Positions 10,741 to 21,110 of a stretch of DNA of 64,000 nt are shown here, piece after piece; the stretch's first letter is position 1, and every line of letters starts with the position of its first letter. This stretch comes from Rehmannia glutinosa. Its lineage: Eukaryota > Streptophyta > Magnoliopsida > Lamiales > Orobanchaceae. The position numbers and the translations under genes are program-made. Location of the stretch: contig CM071930.1 in the NCBI GenBank assembly GCA_016081115.2, positions 22,325,520 through 22,389,519 of the forward strand, in the 5' to 3' direction. The notes beneath the pieces are model-generated. The model saw only the letters and a list, made by a program, of their open reading frames with translations, was not told where the DNA came from and ran no database searches.

Positions 10741-12040
10741 AATGCTATGATGGGTAGACCGTCTTGAATGCTTTCTAGGTTGTAGTATCAGTGTGTCATT
10801 TAAAAATGAAGTTCCTCATAGGAGAGGAGGTCGGTGAGGTCGGAGGGGACCAGTACATGTCGAGGAAATTATATGTAGAGAGTATTCAAAAGCAGCAAGG
10901 AGAAATGTGTTTGATGATGATAAAAATAAAGAAGATATAATTAAACTTGATGAACTTGTGGAACATGTACAACCTAATGAGGAGATGATGATAGTTGAGC
11001 TGGTGCCAGGGGACCCTGATAAGGTCACCAAGGTCGGGAAGGGATTGTCGGATGAGCTGAGAGAAAAGCTCGTGGAATTTTTGAGAAACAATATTGATGT
11101 GTTTGCTTGGTCAGCAAAGGATTTGGTGGGGATTGATCCGAGTATCGCTGAGCATAGGCTCAATGTGAATCCATCATATAGGCCGGTAAAAAAAAAGAAG
11201 TGAAATTTTGGTCCTAAGAAATATGCTATAATCCGAGCAAAGGTGCAAAAGTTATTGAATGTGGGGCATATCAAAGAGATTCAGTTTCCGGAGTGGTTGT
11301 CTAACGCAGTGCTAGTGCCAAAGACGGAGGATGATTGGAGGATGTGGGTGGATTTTCGTGATTTGAATAGGGCTTGCCCAAAGGACTATTATACATTGCC
11401 TTGAATCGATTAGCTGGTGGACTCAGCTTCGGGGTGTGAGTTGCTGAGCATGATGGACGCATCGCAGGGTTACCATCAGATCAGATTAGCAGAGGAGGAC
11501 CAAAAGAGAATGAGCTTCATCACCTCTTTTGGTACCTTTTGCTATGTGGTGATGCCATTTAGATTGTAGAATGCAGGAGCCACGTATTAGAGATTAGTGG
11601 ATAAAATGTTTGAGGGACAACTCGGGAGGAACATGGAGGTATATGTGGATGACATGGTAGTCAAGAGCATGGAAGCAGTGGATCATGTGAGGGACTTAGC
11701 TGAGACGTTTGATACTTTGAGAAAATACCGAATGAAGCTCAATCGTAAGAAATGTGATTTTGGCGTGAGGTTGGGAAAATTCTTAGGGTATATGGTGACG
11801 GAGAAGGGAATAGAGGCTAATCCGAAGAAGGTTAGAGACATTAGAGAAATGGCACCACCTCGGGATGCTAAAGAGGTGCAATGTCTGACAAGTCGGCTGA
11901 CAGCCTTGAATAGATTTATTTCTCGCTTGGCGGAGAGGAGTTTGCCTTTTTTTAAGGTGTTAAGGAAGGGAAAAAGTTTGTTTGGGATGAGGATTTCCAG
12001 AGAGCTTTCGATGATTTGAAAGTGTACTTGGCCAATTTGT
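10741..12040 (+). pseudogene. pol: TAT-1 reverse transcriptase, copy 2
   Basis: Second copy of RT. It shares the copy 1 stops (TGA after RPVKKKK, and the tgaatcgattag pair). At 11420-11515 it keeps a more regular finger-palm stretch than copy 1. YVDD is at 11642-11653 in an open frame from 11597. A one-base loss in the run after aagg at about 11970 shifts the frame relative to copy 1 (gggaaaaagttt against gggaaaaaagttt). Confidence 0.85.
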
Positions 12041-12850
12041 CATTACTGATTAAACCGGTGCCGGGAGAACCCTTGTACTTATACATCTCGGTAGGAGAGC
12101 AAGGTGTTAGCACGGTCTTGATTAGGAGGTGAGGTCGACCCAGAGGCGGTGTACTACGCCGGTGTCAAGAATGCCGAGCTGCATGCACGCAAAGATTGAG
12201 AAGACGGGTTTAGCACTAGTGGTAATCGCAAGGAGGCTTCGGCCATATTTTTCTCGCATAAGGTAATTATCCGAACTAACCTCCCATTAAAAAATGTGAC
12301 GAGTAGGCCGAGGTGGTGGGAAGATTGGTGAAATAGGCTATCGAATTGAGCGAATCTTATATCAAGTTTGAGAACAGGTCGGCTATCAAGGCTCAGGCCT
12401 TGGCGGATTTTGTGCAAGAGTTGACAAGAGTCGTTAGCGAAGGAGGAGCATGGGTGATTTATGTGGACGGTTCGGTTGGGAGTTCATGTTGTGGTCTTTG
12501 GTATTATTGTCTTAATCAGTCCACAGGGAATCGATAATGATTTTGTTGTAAGGTTGGAATTCATGTTGTCTAATAATGATGCGGAGTACGAAGCATTTAT
12601 CAAAGGGATCCAAATGGCTGTCAAGATGGGTGCTGCTAGAATTATAATTTATATGGACTCATAGCTCGTTCATAAACAAATCATGGGAGAATTTGAAGTT
12701 AGGGAGGAGAGGATGAAGAGGTATGTTGAAGCGTACCGAACTCCAGAGGGAAAATTGAAAGAGGTCAAAATTTGTCCTGGTACCGAGAGCAGAGAATGGA
12801 CAGGCGGATTTCTTGGCAAAAATGGCCAGCTCGACATTAGAGAAGCAGGC
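12041..12850 (+). pseudogene. pol: TAT-1 RNase H plus complete second RNase H
   Basis: Continuation of pol after RT copy 2. The first RNase H tail is distorted at 12130-12210, mainly at CAG/CTG sites. The second, archaeal-like RNase H is read through the duplicate end: YVDGSVGSSCC (12461 region), NNDAEYEAFIKG, then IQMAVKMGAARIIIYMDS with a TAG in place of the Gln normally after DS (12661-12663), and REERMKRYVEAYRTPEGKL. Having two RNase H domains is an established feature of the Tat lineage. Several frame changes make it non-functional. Confidence 0.75.
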
Positions 12851-14096
12851 TAAGAAGATCACATTCCTAGTTGCAAAGGAAATCATGCTGAGTTTGGAGG
12901 TCGGGGAGATTGAAGAGAAGGAGGATTGGAGGTCGGCTGTTATGGCCTATTTCAAGGAAGGAATTTTGCCAGGGAATAGGAGCGAAGCAGCTCGGCTAAA
13001 AATTTGAGCTACTCATTTTTGCATAATCGGAGATAAGTTATACAAGAGAGGCTTCTCTATGCCTTTGTTGAGGTGTTTGAGTGGAGAAGAGGGCACCTAT
13101 GTGTTGAAGGAGATGCATGAGGGGTGTTGTGGAAATCATATGGGAGCAAGAATCTTAGTAAAGAAAGTGTTAAGGGCAAGGTATTTTTTGACTTATTTGA
13201 AGGAAGAGGTAGAAAAGCTAGTAAGAGCATGCGAGAAGTGCCAGATTCACGCACCACTGATACATGGACTGGCGGAGGAGCTCAAGACTATGAGCTCGAC
13301 ATGTCCTTTTATGAAATGGGGTATTGACATAGTAGGGCCATTCCCTCCGGCTTCGGGTCAGAGGAAATTTTTGATGGTGGCAATCGATTATTTTAGCAAA
13401 TGGGTTGAAGCCGAACCCTTAGCTAAAATAAATGAGGATGCAGTGATGAAGTTCATTTGGCAGAATATTGCTTGAAGGTATGTAACACCTCGGGTTCTCA
13501 TATCGGACAATGGAATACAATTTGCGGGGGTAGGAATTCGGGCATGGTGTGAAGAGTTGAAGATAAAACAAAATTTTACATCAGTAGCTCATCCACAAGC
13601 CAATGGGCAAGTGGAGGTTACCAATAGGATTTTAGTCCAAGGACTCAAAGCTCGGCTGGAAAGAGCGGGAGATGCATGGGTTCAAGAACTCAGCTCAGTT
13701 TTATGGGCTTATCAAACTAACTCGAAGGAAGCAATGGGGGAAACTCCCTTCAGCTTGGTATATGGAATAGATATTGTCATATGAAATGATAGTTTAGGAA
13801 GCCTTAGACACTAATTTGAGAAAAGAGAGATGGCATTCTTACAGATGGAGAGGGCAAGGGGAAGGATCAAGGGAGCATACAACAAGAAGGTGATGAGGAG
13901 GTCCTTTCAGGTCGGAGATCTGGTGTTGAGGAGGTCCGATGCTAGTAAGAATAAGGGTAAATTGGATGCAAATTGGGAAGGGCCACTTCGGGTGACGAAG
14001 GTGTTCGCAAGAGGTGAATATGAGTTGGAAGAACTCAATGGGCGAAAGCTTCCGAGGGCATGGAATAGCAGCAATTTAAAGAAATATTATTTTTAA
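12851..14096 (+). pseudogene. pol: TAT-1 integrase
   Basis: DDE integrase that would insert the cDNA. The HHCC zinc finger is seen as MHEGCCGNH and CEKCQIHAP (13100-13250). The first Asp is in WGIDIVGPFP (about 13318). A TGA at 13473-13475 breaks the frame; the second Asp is in LISDNGIQF (about 13497-13520), and the Glu in QANGQVEVTNR (about 13596). The C-terminal part 13830-14096 encodes the GPY/F-like WEGPLRVTKVF and ends NLKKYYF before TAA. There is no chromodomain, as expected for Tat. All catalytic residues are present but the frame is broken at least three times. Confidence 0.85.
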
Positions 14097-14191
14097 AGTT
14101 TAAAATATCTGATGTAAGGAATTACTTATAATTTGAATGAAATGACCTGCTTCCCTAAATTATGTGTTCGGAAATAAAAAATGGAGGAATT

Positions 14192-14574
14192 TGAAGAAAT
14201 TGACAAGTATTTGGAGCTCAGCTCGAGCTCGACTTCAAATACTTGGGGCCACGAGGCCATGCAAGGAGCTCGGCTCGAGCCAGCTTTCTCTGAAGAAATT
14301 GACAAGTATTTGGAGCTGAGCACGAGCTAGACTCCAAATACTTGGGGCCAAGAGGCCATGTAAGGGGCTCGGCTCGAGCCAACTTCCTTTGAAAAAATTG
14401 ACAAGTATTTGGGGCTCAGCTCGAGCTAGACTCCAAATGCTTGGGGCCACGAGGCCATGTAAGGAGCTCGGCTCGAGCCAGCTTTCTTTGAAGAAATTGA
14501 CAAGTATTTGGAGCTCACTCGAGCTAGACTCCAAATACTTGGGGCCATGAGGAGCACATTACACCAATTTCTTT
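14192..14574 (+). repeat. 99-bp tandem repeats in TAT-1 3' region
   Basis: Four units with spacing 99, 99, 99 and 85 bp, each starting tgaagaaattgacaagtatt and holding ggagctcagctcgagct and a ccaaatacttggggcca block. Unit length is a multiple of three, so minus-strand ORFs run through. It lies just after the integrase stop. Confidence 0.9.
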
Positions 14575-14819
14575 GAAAAAAAAAGAGAAAAGATTACTTG
14601 TAACCAAAAGTAAGAGAAGGAGGTCAGCAAATAGGAAATATGAATAAGATCTTTCATTATCATGCAAAATGATTACAAGTACAGAATTGAAAGTACAATA
14701 TTAAAAGAGAAATACATAAAGCCCCTATGTAGTAGGGGAATATCTTCTGTTGTAAGGTCGTATATAGATATGGTCACGCCGTCCACGAGAGCAATTTCAG
14801 GGTCCTCCTCTTGATTACC
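14575..14819 (+). other. TAT-1 spacer after the 99-bp repeats
   Basis: AT-rich non-coding sequence between the repeat block and the 3' end of the antisense gene. For the antisense gene it would be its 3' untranslated region. No clear signal is seen. Confidence 0.4.
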
Positions 14820-16943
14820 TCAGCCTAGAAGGGATAGGGCCGCCTCGACGAGCTTTGGAGCTTGCTGATCTCCAGAGGGATGAGAAGAAACACCCCCCAA
14901 GCTCGAAGCATGATGGAGGACAAACGGAGCTGACAGTGATTCAAGAAAAGCTTCAATAGCAGCTCGATTGAGACGATCTGTCTCAGTAGAAAATACAAAA
15001 CCCTTGGGATCGGGAAGTATCTTCTTGGGGCCTTTCCTGTCTAAATGCTCAGTAACCCCCTTTTCCCTGAGCTGAGCTTCAACCTGGTCAAAGGCGAAGA
15101 TGTAGTACTCCATGTCACTTACGGATAGGACTTTGATGAATTCTCTGGAGCTCAGGAAAGCCTGCTTCACCCTATCCTAAACTGCTTGGATAATGGAAGA
15201 ACCTTCAGGAGAGATAAGGAAACTCTAACGACCGACCTTGATGCCTTCGGCCCGAGCTTGGTCCACATTGGTCGTACACTGGATCTGGAGGTCGCTCATT
15301 TCAGCCTTGAGGTCGGAATTATCCTTCTCAAGAGCCTTTAGTTTGATCTCGTAAGAGTCCACGGTGACCTTGTGGACCTTAGCGTGCTCCCTCAATCGGC
15401 GGACTTCATCAAGGAGTTTGGTCTCATGGGACTTCAGATGCTGGCATTCTTTCTTGACGGTATTAAGCTCGGATACTACAGCTGGGTCAGTGAAGCCCAC
15501 GCGAGCTCGGGCAATCAGAGCGACGAGTTTTACCTCGGCCTTCGAATGATCCATACAAAATGAGCATACCAGCTCAGCATCACTGATCTTATCTAGAGCA
15601 GTTCGGTCTGGGCTGGGGCAGTTCCCTTGGACATATTGGATGGTGAGGGTCCCATCAGTGTTCTTCAAGATCGAGTTGCCCATGAAGAACGTCTGGTTAG
15701 GAGTGTGGATAGGATTGCAGACGAAAGAAAGGGGGGGGCTGCAGTGGCCGTGGCAGTTGGTTTGGCCTTCTTGGCACCGCTAACGCCAGTACCAGCAGTT
15801 GGCCTCTTAGCTGGAGGCTTGATGATCGGGCGAGCTCCCGGGCTGGTGAGGTCGGCGAGGACTACAACGGTGGAGTCAGGTCGTGTAGTTCAGGAGGAGC
15901 GACTCCCCTGAGCTGTGGGGCCAGAAGAGGGAGGGGCAGAGTCCGAGGTAGAAAACCTCCTCTTTTCTTCCTCTTACTCGACAACCATCTGAGCCATCAA
16001 CATGTCTGCAAAAAAAAAATAATTAGGAAACATGCCAGGAAATAAGAAACATTCAATAGTTGAAGTATAATTACCGATGTCACCCTCAAGAGGGGCGGAA
16101 ATGGGACTCAGCTCGAAGTAATATAATAGAGAAGGATTAATGAGGCGAGAGAAGTCATATTTGACTAAGGTAAGTTTATTGATTAGAGCTTGGAGCTCGA
16201 GAGATCGGTCTCGGAGATTATGTTTGCGCTGGAGGGGAAGACTCCAGGTCCATGTAGTAGGAAAACCCCAGGGCTGAGGTGAGGAGATAAAGAAATATTT
16301 GTCTTTCCAAAATTTACTTGAAGAGCAATATTTGCTCAATAACTGAGCATCACCTCAGGAGATGATATAAAATAGACCCTTAGTGGTGGAATTATTTACT
16401 TTAAATAAGGCCAAGAATAGCTCAGTAGAGAGATCTATTTCTAAATAGCTAGTTAATATCAGGAAACCAGTTATGATCCGAAATGAATTTGGGCCTAGAT
16501 GGTTAATGGGGATACGATAAAGGTTGGACACCTTAGCCATAAAGGCAAGGAAGGAAAATCAGAGCCCCCCTCTATTTGGCCTACGAAGAAAGCTAGAGCA
16601 TTCGGTGGAGATCGGTTAGGTCTATCCGAGCTGTTGGGTAAAGCTAACTGAAAGGAGAAAGGTATCTTTGCGTTCATCTTGATATTTTGAAGTGTGTGGG
16701 TAGTTACGGTGGTTTCTCGGACATCCTGAGGATACTCAACTAAGGGATCTGAGCTTGGAGCTCAGATTTCTATAATTCCCGAGTCCGTATCTGAATCGGA
16801 GCTTGATTCAGTAGCATCAGGGTCTGAAGGGGGAATTGTAGTAATAGGTTGAGGTTGTGAGACTGAACCCGTTTCAGGGGACCACCGTTCCAACACCGCG
16901 ATGTACGAGTTAGGGGAGTTGAAGGAGAAGAAGAAGAAGCCAC
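14820..16943 (-). pseudogene. TAT-1 antisense extra gene (gene-23-like)
   Basis: Gene on the strand opposite to gag-pol, between integrase and 3' LTR, as in Tat/Grande elements. A likely start at 16943 reads GTG where ATG would give a Ser-rich beginning (ASSSSPSTP). An acidic stretch follows (about 16850-16740), then PFSFQLALPNSSDRP, then NLYRIPINHLGPNSFRIITG with a WKDKYFFISSPQPW block (16320-16265). This resembles the putative gypsy-type transposon domain (Transposase_28), from memory. After an apparent intron come a Pro/Ser/Thr-rich linker, a coiled coil (15683-15225, KECQHLKSHETKLLDEVRRL) and a C-terminal block ending at 14820. Frame changes are present. TAT-2 has a counterpart with the same order. 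Function is unknown. Confidence 0.75.
16006..16074 (-). other. Apparent intron in the TAT-1 antisense gene
   Basis: On the minus strand the coding block ending EGDI is followed by GTAATTATAC and, 69 nt later, a long T run ending TTTGCAG before DMLMAQMVVE. Donor, polypyrimidine tract and acceptor are all in minus-strand orientation, so the intron cannot be removed from the sense (gag-pol) RNA. Confidence 0.6.
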
Positions 16944-17141
16944 GAATAAGAAAGAAATAGCAGAAAGGGAAAGAAATAAGTACCTACTGGGTGGAAGGGG
17001 ATTACAAAGAAGAGAACGGAGAAATCCTGGATCGCTTGAGGCTGACGGAATCTAAAGAGAGTCGCCGGAGTAATTAGCTCAAAATGCTAAAGTATTTTCT
17101 GAGGCAAATAAAGGAAAATGAGAAATGGAGGAAGTGGTTTT

Positions 17142-17150
17142 CTTTTTATA
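17142..17150 (-). promoter_or_regulatory. TATA box for the TAT-1 antisense gene
   Basis: Minus strand reads TATAAAAAG about 200 bp upstream of the first coding block, in a pyrimidine-rich context. This suggests the antisense gene has its own promoter rather than using the LTR. Confidence 0.5.
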
Positions 17151-17382
17151 AGAGGAGGAGAGAGAAAGGGATTTGAAACGGTGGCATATGGACCGTTGAT
17201 TAGAGCTTAATCCAAGGGAGATGGATTGGCATGGGGATTCGTAAGGACATCTTGTCAGCCACCTTTATGATGACATTTGAAAAGTCAGGACAGTGAAGAG
17301 GCGGGAATTTGAAACGAAAGAGGAACCCTAGAGTAGTTCATTTTGGCACCAAGGAACTATAGCTGAAGTGCCTTCTCACCAT

Positions 17383-17399
17383 AGTTGGGGGGGAGCAAT
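17383..17399 (+). other. TAT-1 polypurine tract
   Basis: agttgggggggagcaat immediately before the 3' LTR start at 17400; it primes plus-strand DNA synthesis. Confidence 0.8.
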
Positions 17400-18227
17400 T
17401 GATAAGGATTAATATAGTGTGGGCTGAGCTAATGGACTTTACTCATAAGGCCGAACTAATGGGCTTCGTGCATTGGGCTACATGTTAAGTCCCACGCATT
17501 GGGCCAACCTGTTGAGTCCCAGGCATTAGGTTGATATGTTAAGTCCCAAGCATTGGGTTGATCTGTTAAACCCCAAGCATTGGGCCGATCTGCTAAGCCC
17601 CCACGCATGGGCCGATCTGTTGAGCCTCATTTGTTGGGTTATGTTATTCTCACTGGTTGGGCTTTGTTACACCTTACTCATTGGGCCGATTTGCTTCAGT
17701 TCCTTGAGTGAGGATAGACTGATCTATTAGGCCTTTATAGATGAGAATAGGCTAAAGGTTGGTTAAAGTGTTGTCTTTTAACTTAGTCCGACGTGTTGAC
17801 GAGTCGCATAGAGGTGATCTTAGATCAGGGGGAGATTCATCATGAATGGGCATGAAAGTTATTGATTTGGTGACCCGAAGTGTAACAGATCAGCTCAGGC
17901 CCGAAGTCCTTGGGAAAAAATTAGGGTTTTGAAGATCCGATCCTATTTTAATCATGATTCTGTTACTAAATCGTAACAGAATCCCGTATTTTACGGAAAC
18001 CCTAATATGGGCTAAGCTACAAAAGCCCAAGTCCAGGTTCATTCTTAACCTAATCACACTTTTTCATATCTCTTATATTTTCGCTAGTATCTTCTTCCGC
18101 AAGTTTCTGACTTAAGCATCGGAGAGGGCACGCTGGAGCACCCCTATGGCCCTCCTTTTTGTGTAGGTATACGACAAAGCTCGGTCAGAAGGCAAGTTCG
18201 CGGGAGAGGAGCACTTTAGGAGAAACT
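17400..18227 (+). repeat. TAT-1 3' LTR
   Basis: Starts TGATAAGGATTAATATAG. It differs from the 5' LTR at many positions, mostly transitions, and carries the 27-bp repeats and a mutated TATA box. Similarity to the 5' LTR runs to about 18210. The last bases (gcactttaggagaaac) weakly resemble the primer-site region that follows the 5' LTR, so the exact end is uncertain. Confidence 0.8.
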
Positions 18228-18264
18228 ATTGCATTTAGTTTCTTCTCTCATATTCATGCATACT
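18228..18264 (+). repeat. 37-bp direct repeat, right of TAT-1
   Basis: Right-hand copy of 5731-5767, with 33 of 37 positions equal. ATH sequence resumes directly after it (aggtgtttgatcaaatgccc). Confidence 0.8.
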
Positions 18265-18630
18265 AGGTGTTTGATCAAATGCCCCAATGACATTTTCACA
18301 TTGCTGGGTGCTAACTTGCATATCTATGCTTGTCTTCTTGACATGACGCTACATCTTCCATTTGGGTGCGTTGTGTACATACTTTGATTGTCGATTTCTC
18401 ACCCATAATTGAATTTTGTGGTTCCACGAGTTTTGTTTTCTTGTTTATCTTTCTCGGTTACAAAGACGCGAAACCAAAACGGGCACGGGCCAAGGAAAAG
18501 GGAGAGAAAAGGCCACCACTACCTTGGAGGAATACAACACCCACAGGTTTGTGCGCAAGGAAGAGCAAGTGCGCTTATATGAGATGCTTCGAACACGTAG
18601 TATTACCACATGATTCCCATGAGGAGCCTT
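18265..18630 (+). pseudogene. ATH post-pol ORF remnant
   Basis: Short remnant of the ORF after pol in Athila. Overlapping frames at 18366-18632 and 18416-18613 encode a basic stretch (RAKEKGEKRPPLP) and then HRFVRKEEQVRLYEML. That resembles the start of the plant-transposon-like ORF (Phe-Val, Tyr-x-x-Leu spacing) seen in many Athila third ORFs. It stops at TGA 18611-18613. Too short to assign a function; it could also be non-coding. Confidence 0.4.
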
Positions 18631-19877
18631 AGCTCCTTGGCTACCAGGAAAGTCATTTTCTCACCTCTCCATTGAGGACAATGTCCTTATAAGTTTGGGG
18701 GGTATAATTATAATTATTCATTGAGTCTAGTCTTGAGTCAAAAAAGAGAGTCTTGAGTCGAATCGAGTTGTTTGTGTAACTGTAAAACTGCATGACTAAG
18801 TGAATTTATTGAATATGAGTTGAATGGTCAAAAGAGTATGTGTCTGAGTTGTGATCTATTTTTCTTCCATTTATTTCATCTATGTGCTTAACTCTGTTGA
18901 TTTATTTGGAGACAATTTATGTGGTTGAGTGTTTACTGAATGATCCCACCGTATTCTAGAACTTGTCTAAACACTAGTCGAGGCGAAATCCTAGGTGAAG
19001 TAACATTAAGGAAGTGATTTAGGCCATCTTGGAACAGCTAGAACCAAAAATTCCTACCTTTAATTATATATTATCCCTAGTGTCCCCCTTTGAGCCTTGT
19101 AAACCTGTTTCTTTAGCAGCCAATCTGATACCCAGAGCCTACATGTGAAAATCCCAATTACCCTTCACTCATGCACACGAGTTATAGAATGATATTGAAA
19201 GTTGAGGATGATATGATGAACAGGTTATATGTTTAATTGCGTGAAGTTGCCCGAGAAGTGAAAATATTAAACCCCAAGTGTAAAGTATGCAAAAGATTAA
19301 GTTTGGGGGTTTCGAAAAAAATAAAAAGAGAAAATATACAGCGAGACTGAAGTTTCATGAAGTGAGAACAAAGGGAAGGTCAAAAAGTGGAGATTGTATA
19401 TTAATTAGTGATTTAAAAGAGTTGATAATTGTGTGTTTGGGTGATTTGAGCTACATAATCCCATATTTTCCTACCTAACCCAAAGCCCACATTACAAGCT
19501 TTGAAAGTCCTATTGATCCTTGTGTTACATTAGCCTACATTAGTGGAGATTAGTGTGAAAGACAAGCCTATGGAGTCCGGTAAGCATCTCGACTTTATAT
19601 TCAGAAAGTGGATCATTTTGAAAAACACTTGATTACGTGAATTTATCCAGATAATGAAAATGGAGTTGGCATTAACATTCCACACTCATGATCACATTGT
19701 TAAAACGCATGCTTGATTGATCGTGAAATAAATTTTGAGACCAATGAGCTTAGTTGTGAAGTTTTGCAGTTGGTCTGTTCGAGTCAGTTGTTGATATTTC
19801 TATTTTCGTTGTGTCTTTTGTTTTTCAAGAGTCTGTAATTGCTTGAGGACAAGCAAAAGTCTAAATATGGGGGTATT
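18631..19877 (+). other. ATH 3' untranslated region and polypurine tract
   Basis: Long non-coding region typical of Athila. It contains gaggacaatgtccttataag followed by tttgggggg at about 18673-18702, and gcttgaggacaagcaaaagt at about 19842. The polypurine tract aaatatgggggtatt (19863-19877) abuts the 3' LTR. Small ORFs such as 19287-19478 show no family features. Confidence 0.7.
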
Positions 19878-20235
19878 TGTTAAGTTGTTTTATACCAATA
19901 AATTGAGTATTCTAGACTAGGTTTATGCGTTGTTTTTGGGTGTTTTAGAGTTGTTTGAGTACTTTTTAATTTAGTAGGCACTGTTAGGGAGTTGATACAG
20001 GTTATGGTAGCCAAAAGACAATAAAAATGATGAAAAATATGTTTGGGAGGATGAAGTCGCACTTGAGGAAGAGAAAACACAATAAAACGATGAAAGTGCA
20101 GAAGTGATGCAGTGCTCCAAATAGAGCGATGCAGCGCACCCATTGAAAAATCCGCAGAAATGGAGATGTGCAGCGCGCGACGTTCGGCCAGACTTCAAAA
20201 CTTTTTATTTTTAGGGTTTTTGACGGATTTATGGG

Positions 20236-20243
20236 TATAAATA
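20236..20243 (+). promoter_or_regulatory. TATA box of ATH LTR
   Basis: TATAAATA in the context atgggtataaatacacc, in the middle of the LTR. Confidence 0.5.
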
Positions 20244-20914
20244 CACCAAGGGGATGTAAGAAAAAATGGTTGGACATTATTTTCAGAAGAACGCAAGGCA
20301 AGAAACACGGAGCTAGGGTTCGGGACGATAATTGAAGGCATCTCTCATCTGGACACAAGAGGATTCCTTCTCTTGTCTTTTCAATTCCTTCTTTGTATTC
20401 TTTGTCAATTTTTGAAATGTATAATTACTTCTTCATGGGTTTTTGTACATCCATCATGAGCTAAACCTATTTTAATAGGGGATTGATGTAACTTACGTTT
20501 GAAATGTTTTGATTTCAAGTTTATGAGATTCACATGTTATCTAATTTATTTGTGCTATTTGAATTGAATGCATCTTGAATATCTGATCAATAATTTAGAT
20601 TGCTTCGCGTATTTTATTTGACACTCGAGAGAGGTAATTGAACATCTAGCCATATAATAGCATAACCTAGGGTTTCATAGAACTGCGAAGTTTATGAATC
20701 TTATGAAGCATGTGATAGAATATTCATTGAGCACATTAGGGTTTAATTTATGATTTTTATGGAGATATCGAAATCAGAATTGAAACCTAAGATCACTTGG
20801 CACTCGAAAGAGGAAGCGATAAATGATAGGAATATTAGGCTTATAGATTAATAAGGTGTGATTAATAAACTGGATTGAGAACATAGGGGATAACTAGGTG
20901 AATCAACCCTCTAG

Positions 20915-21110
20915 AATTCATATCTTAAGTGTTTGATAATTTGTTTGAACGAACTTGTTAGTTTAATTTTAGTTTTATTTTTTAGTTTACTCAAAATCTC
21001 TCTTTAATCATATCTTAAGTGTTTGATAATTTGATAATTTTTTAGTTTTATTCATATCTTAAGTGTTTGATAATTTGATAATTTTTTAGTTTAATTTTTA
21101 GTTTTATTCT
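20915..21110 (+). repeat. Short tandem repeats in ATH LTR
   Basis: Three copies of tcatatcttaagtgtttgat (near 20921, 21008 and 21052). The last two sit in a unit of about 45 bp that adds aatttgataattttttagtt. Likely replication slippage in AT-rich DNA. Confidence 0.75.

Larger units (their letters stand above)
10468..12606 (+). repeat. Tandem duplication in TAT-1, copy 2
   Basis: 2139 bp, the second copy of 8325-10467. Differences cluster where one copy has CAG or CTG and the other has a CG-containing string, for example copy 2 atcagatcag versus copy 1 atcgatcgtcag, and copy 1 gccagtaag versus copy 2 gccggtg. Elsewhere the copies are nearly identical. Confidence 0.95.
5768..18227 (+). mobile_element. 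TAT-1: Ty3/gypsy Tat-type element in ATH
   Basis: Plus-strand element with both LTRs (TGATAAGGATTAATATAG starts at 5768 and 17400), primer site, gag, protease, RT, two RNase H domains, integrase, a 99-bp repeat block, an antisense extra gene, a polypurine tract and the 3' LTR. The gag core and the knuckle-like CRLHNEYGHTT motif are of the Tat (Retand-like) type. It is dead: RT contains stops at usually invariant positions, and the LTRs differ at many sites. A 2.14-kb piece from protease to the second RNase H is tandemly duplicated. It splits ATH. Confidence 0.9.

Noticed and set aside
18366..18632. Possible host gene with a basic RAKEKGEKRP stretch
   Set aside because: It lies between the TAT-1 edge and the Athila 3' untranslated block, so it belongs to ATH.
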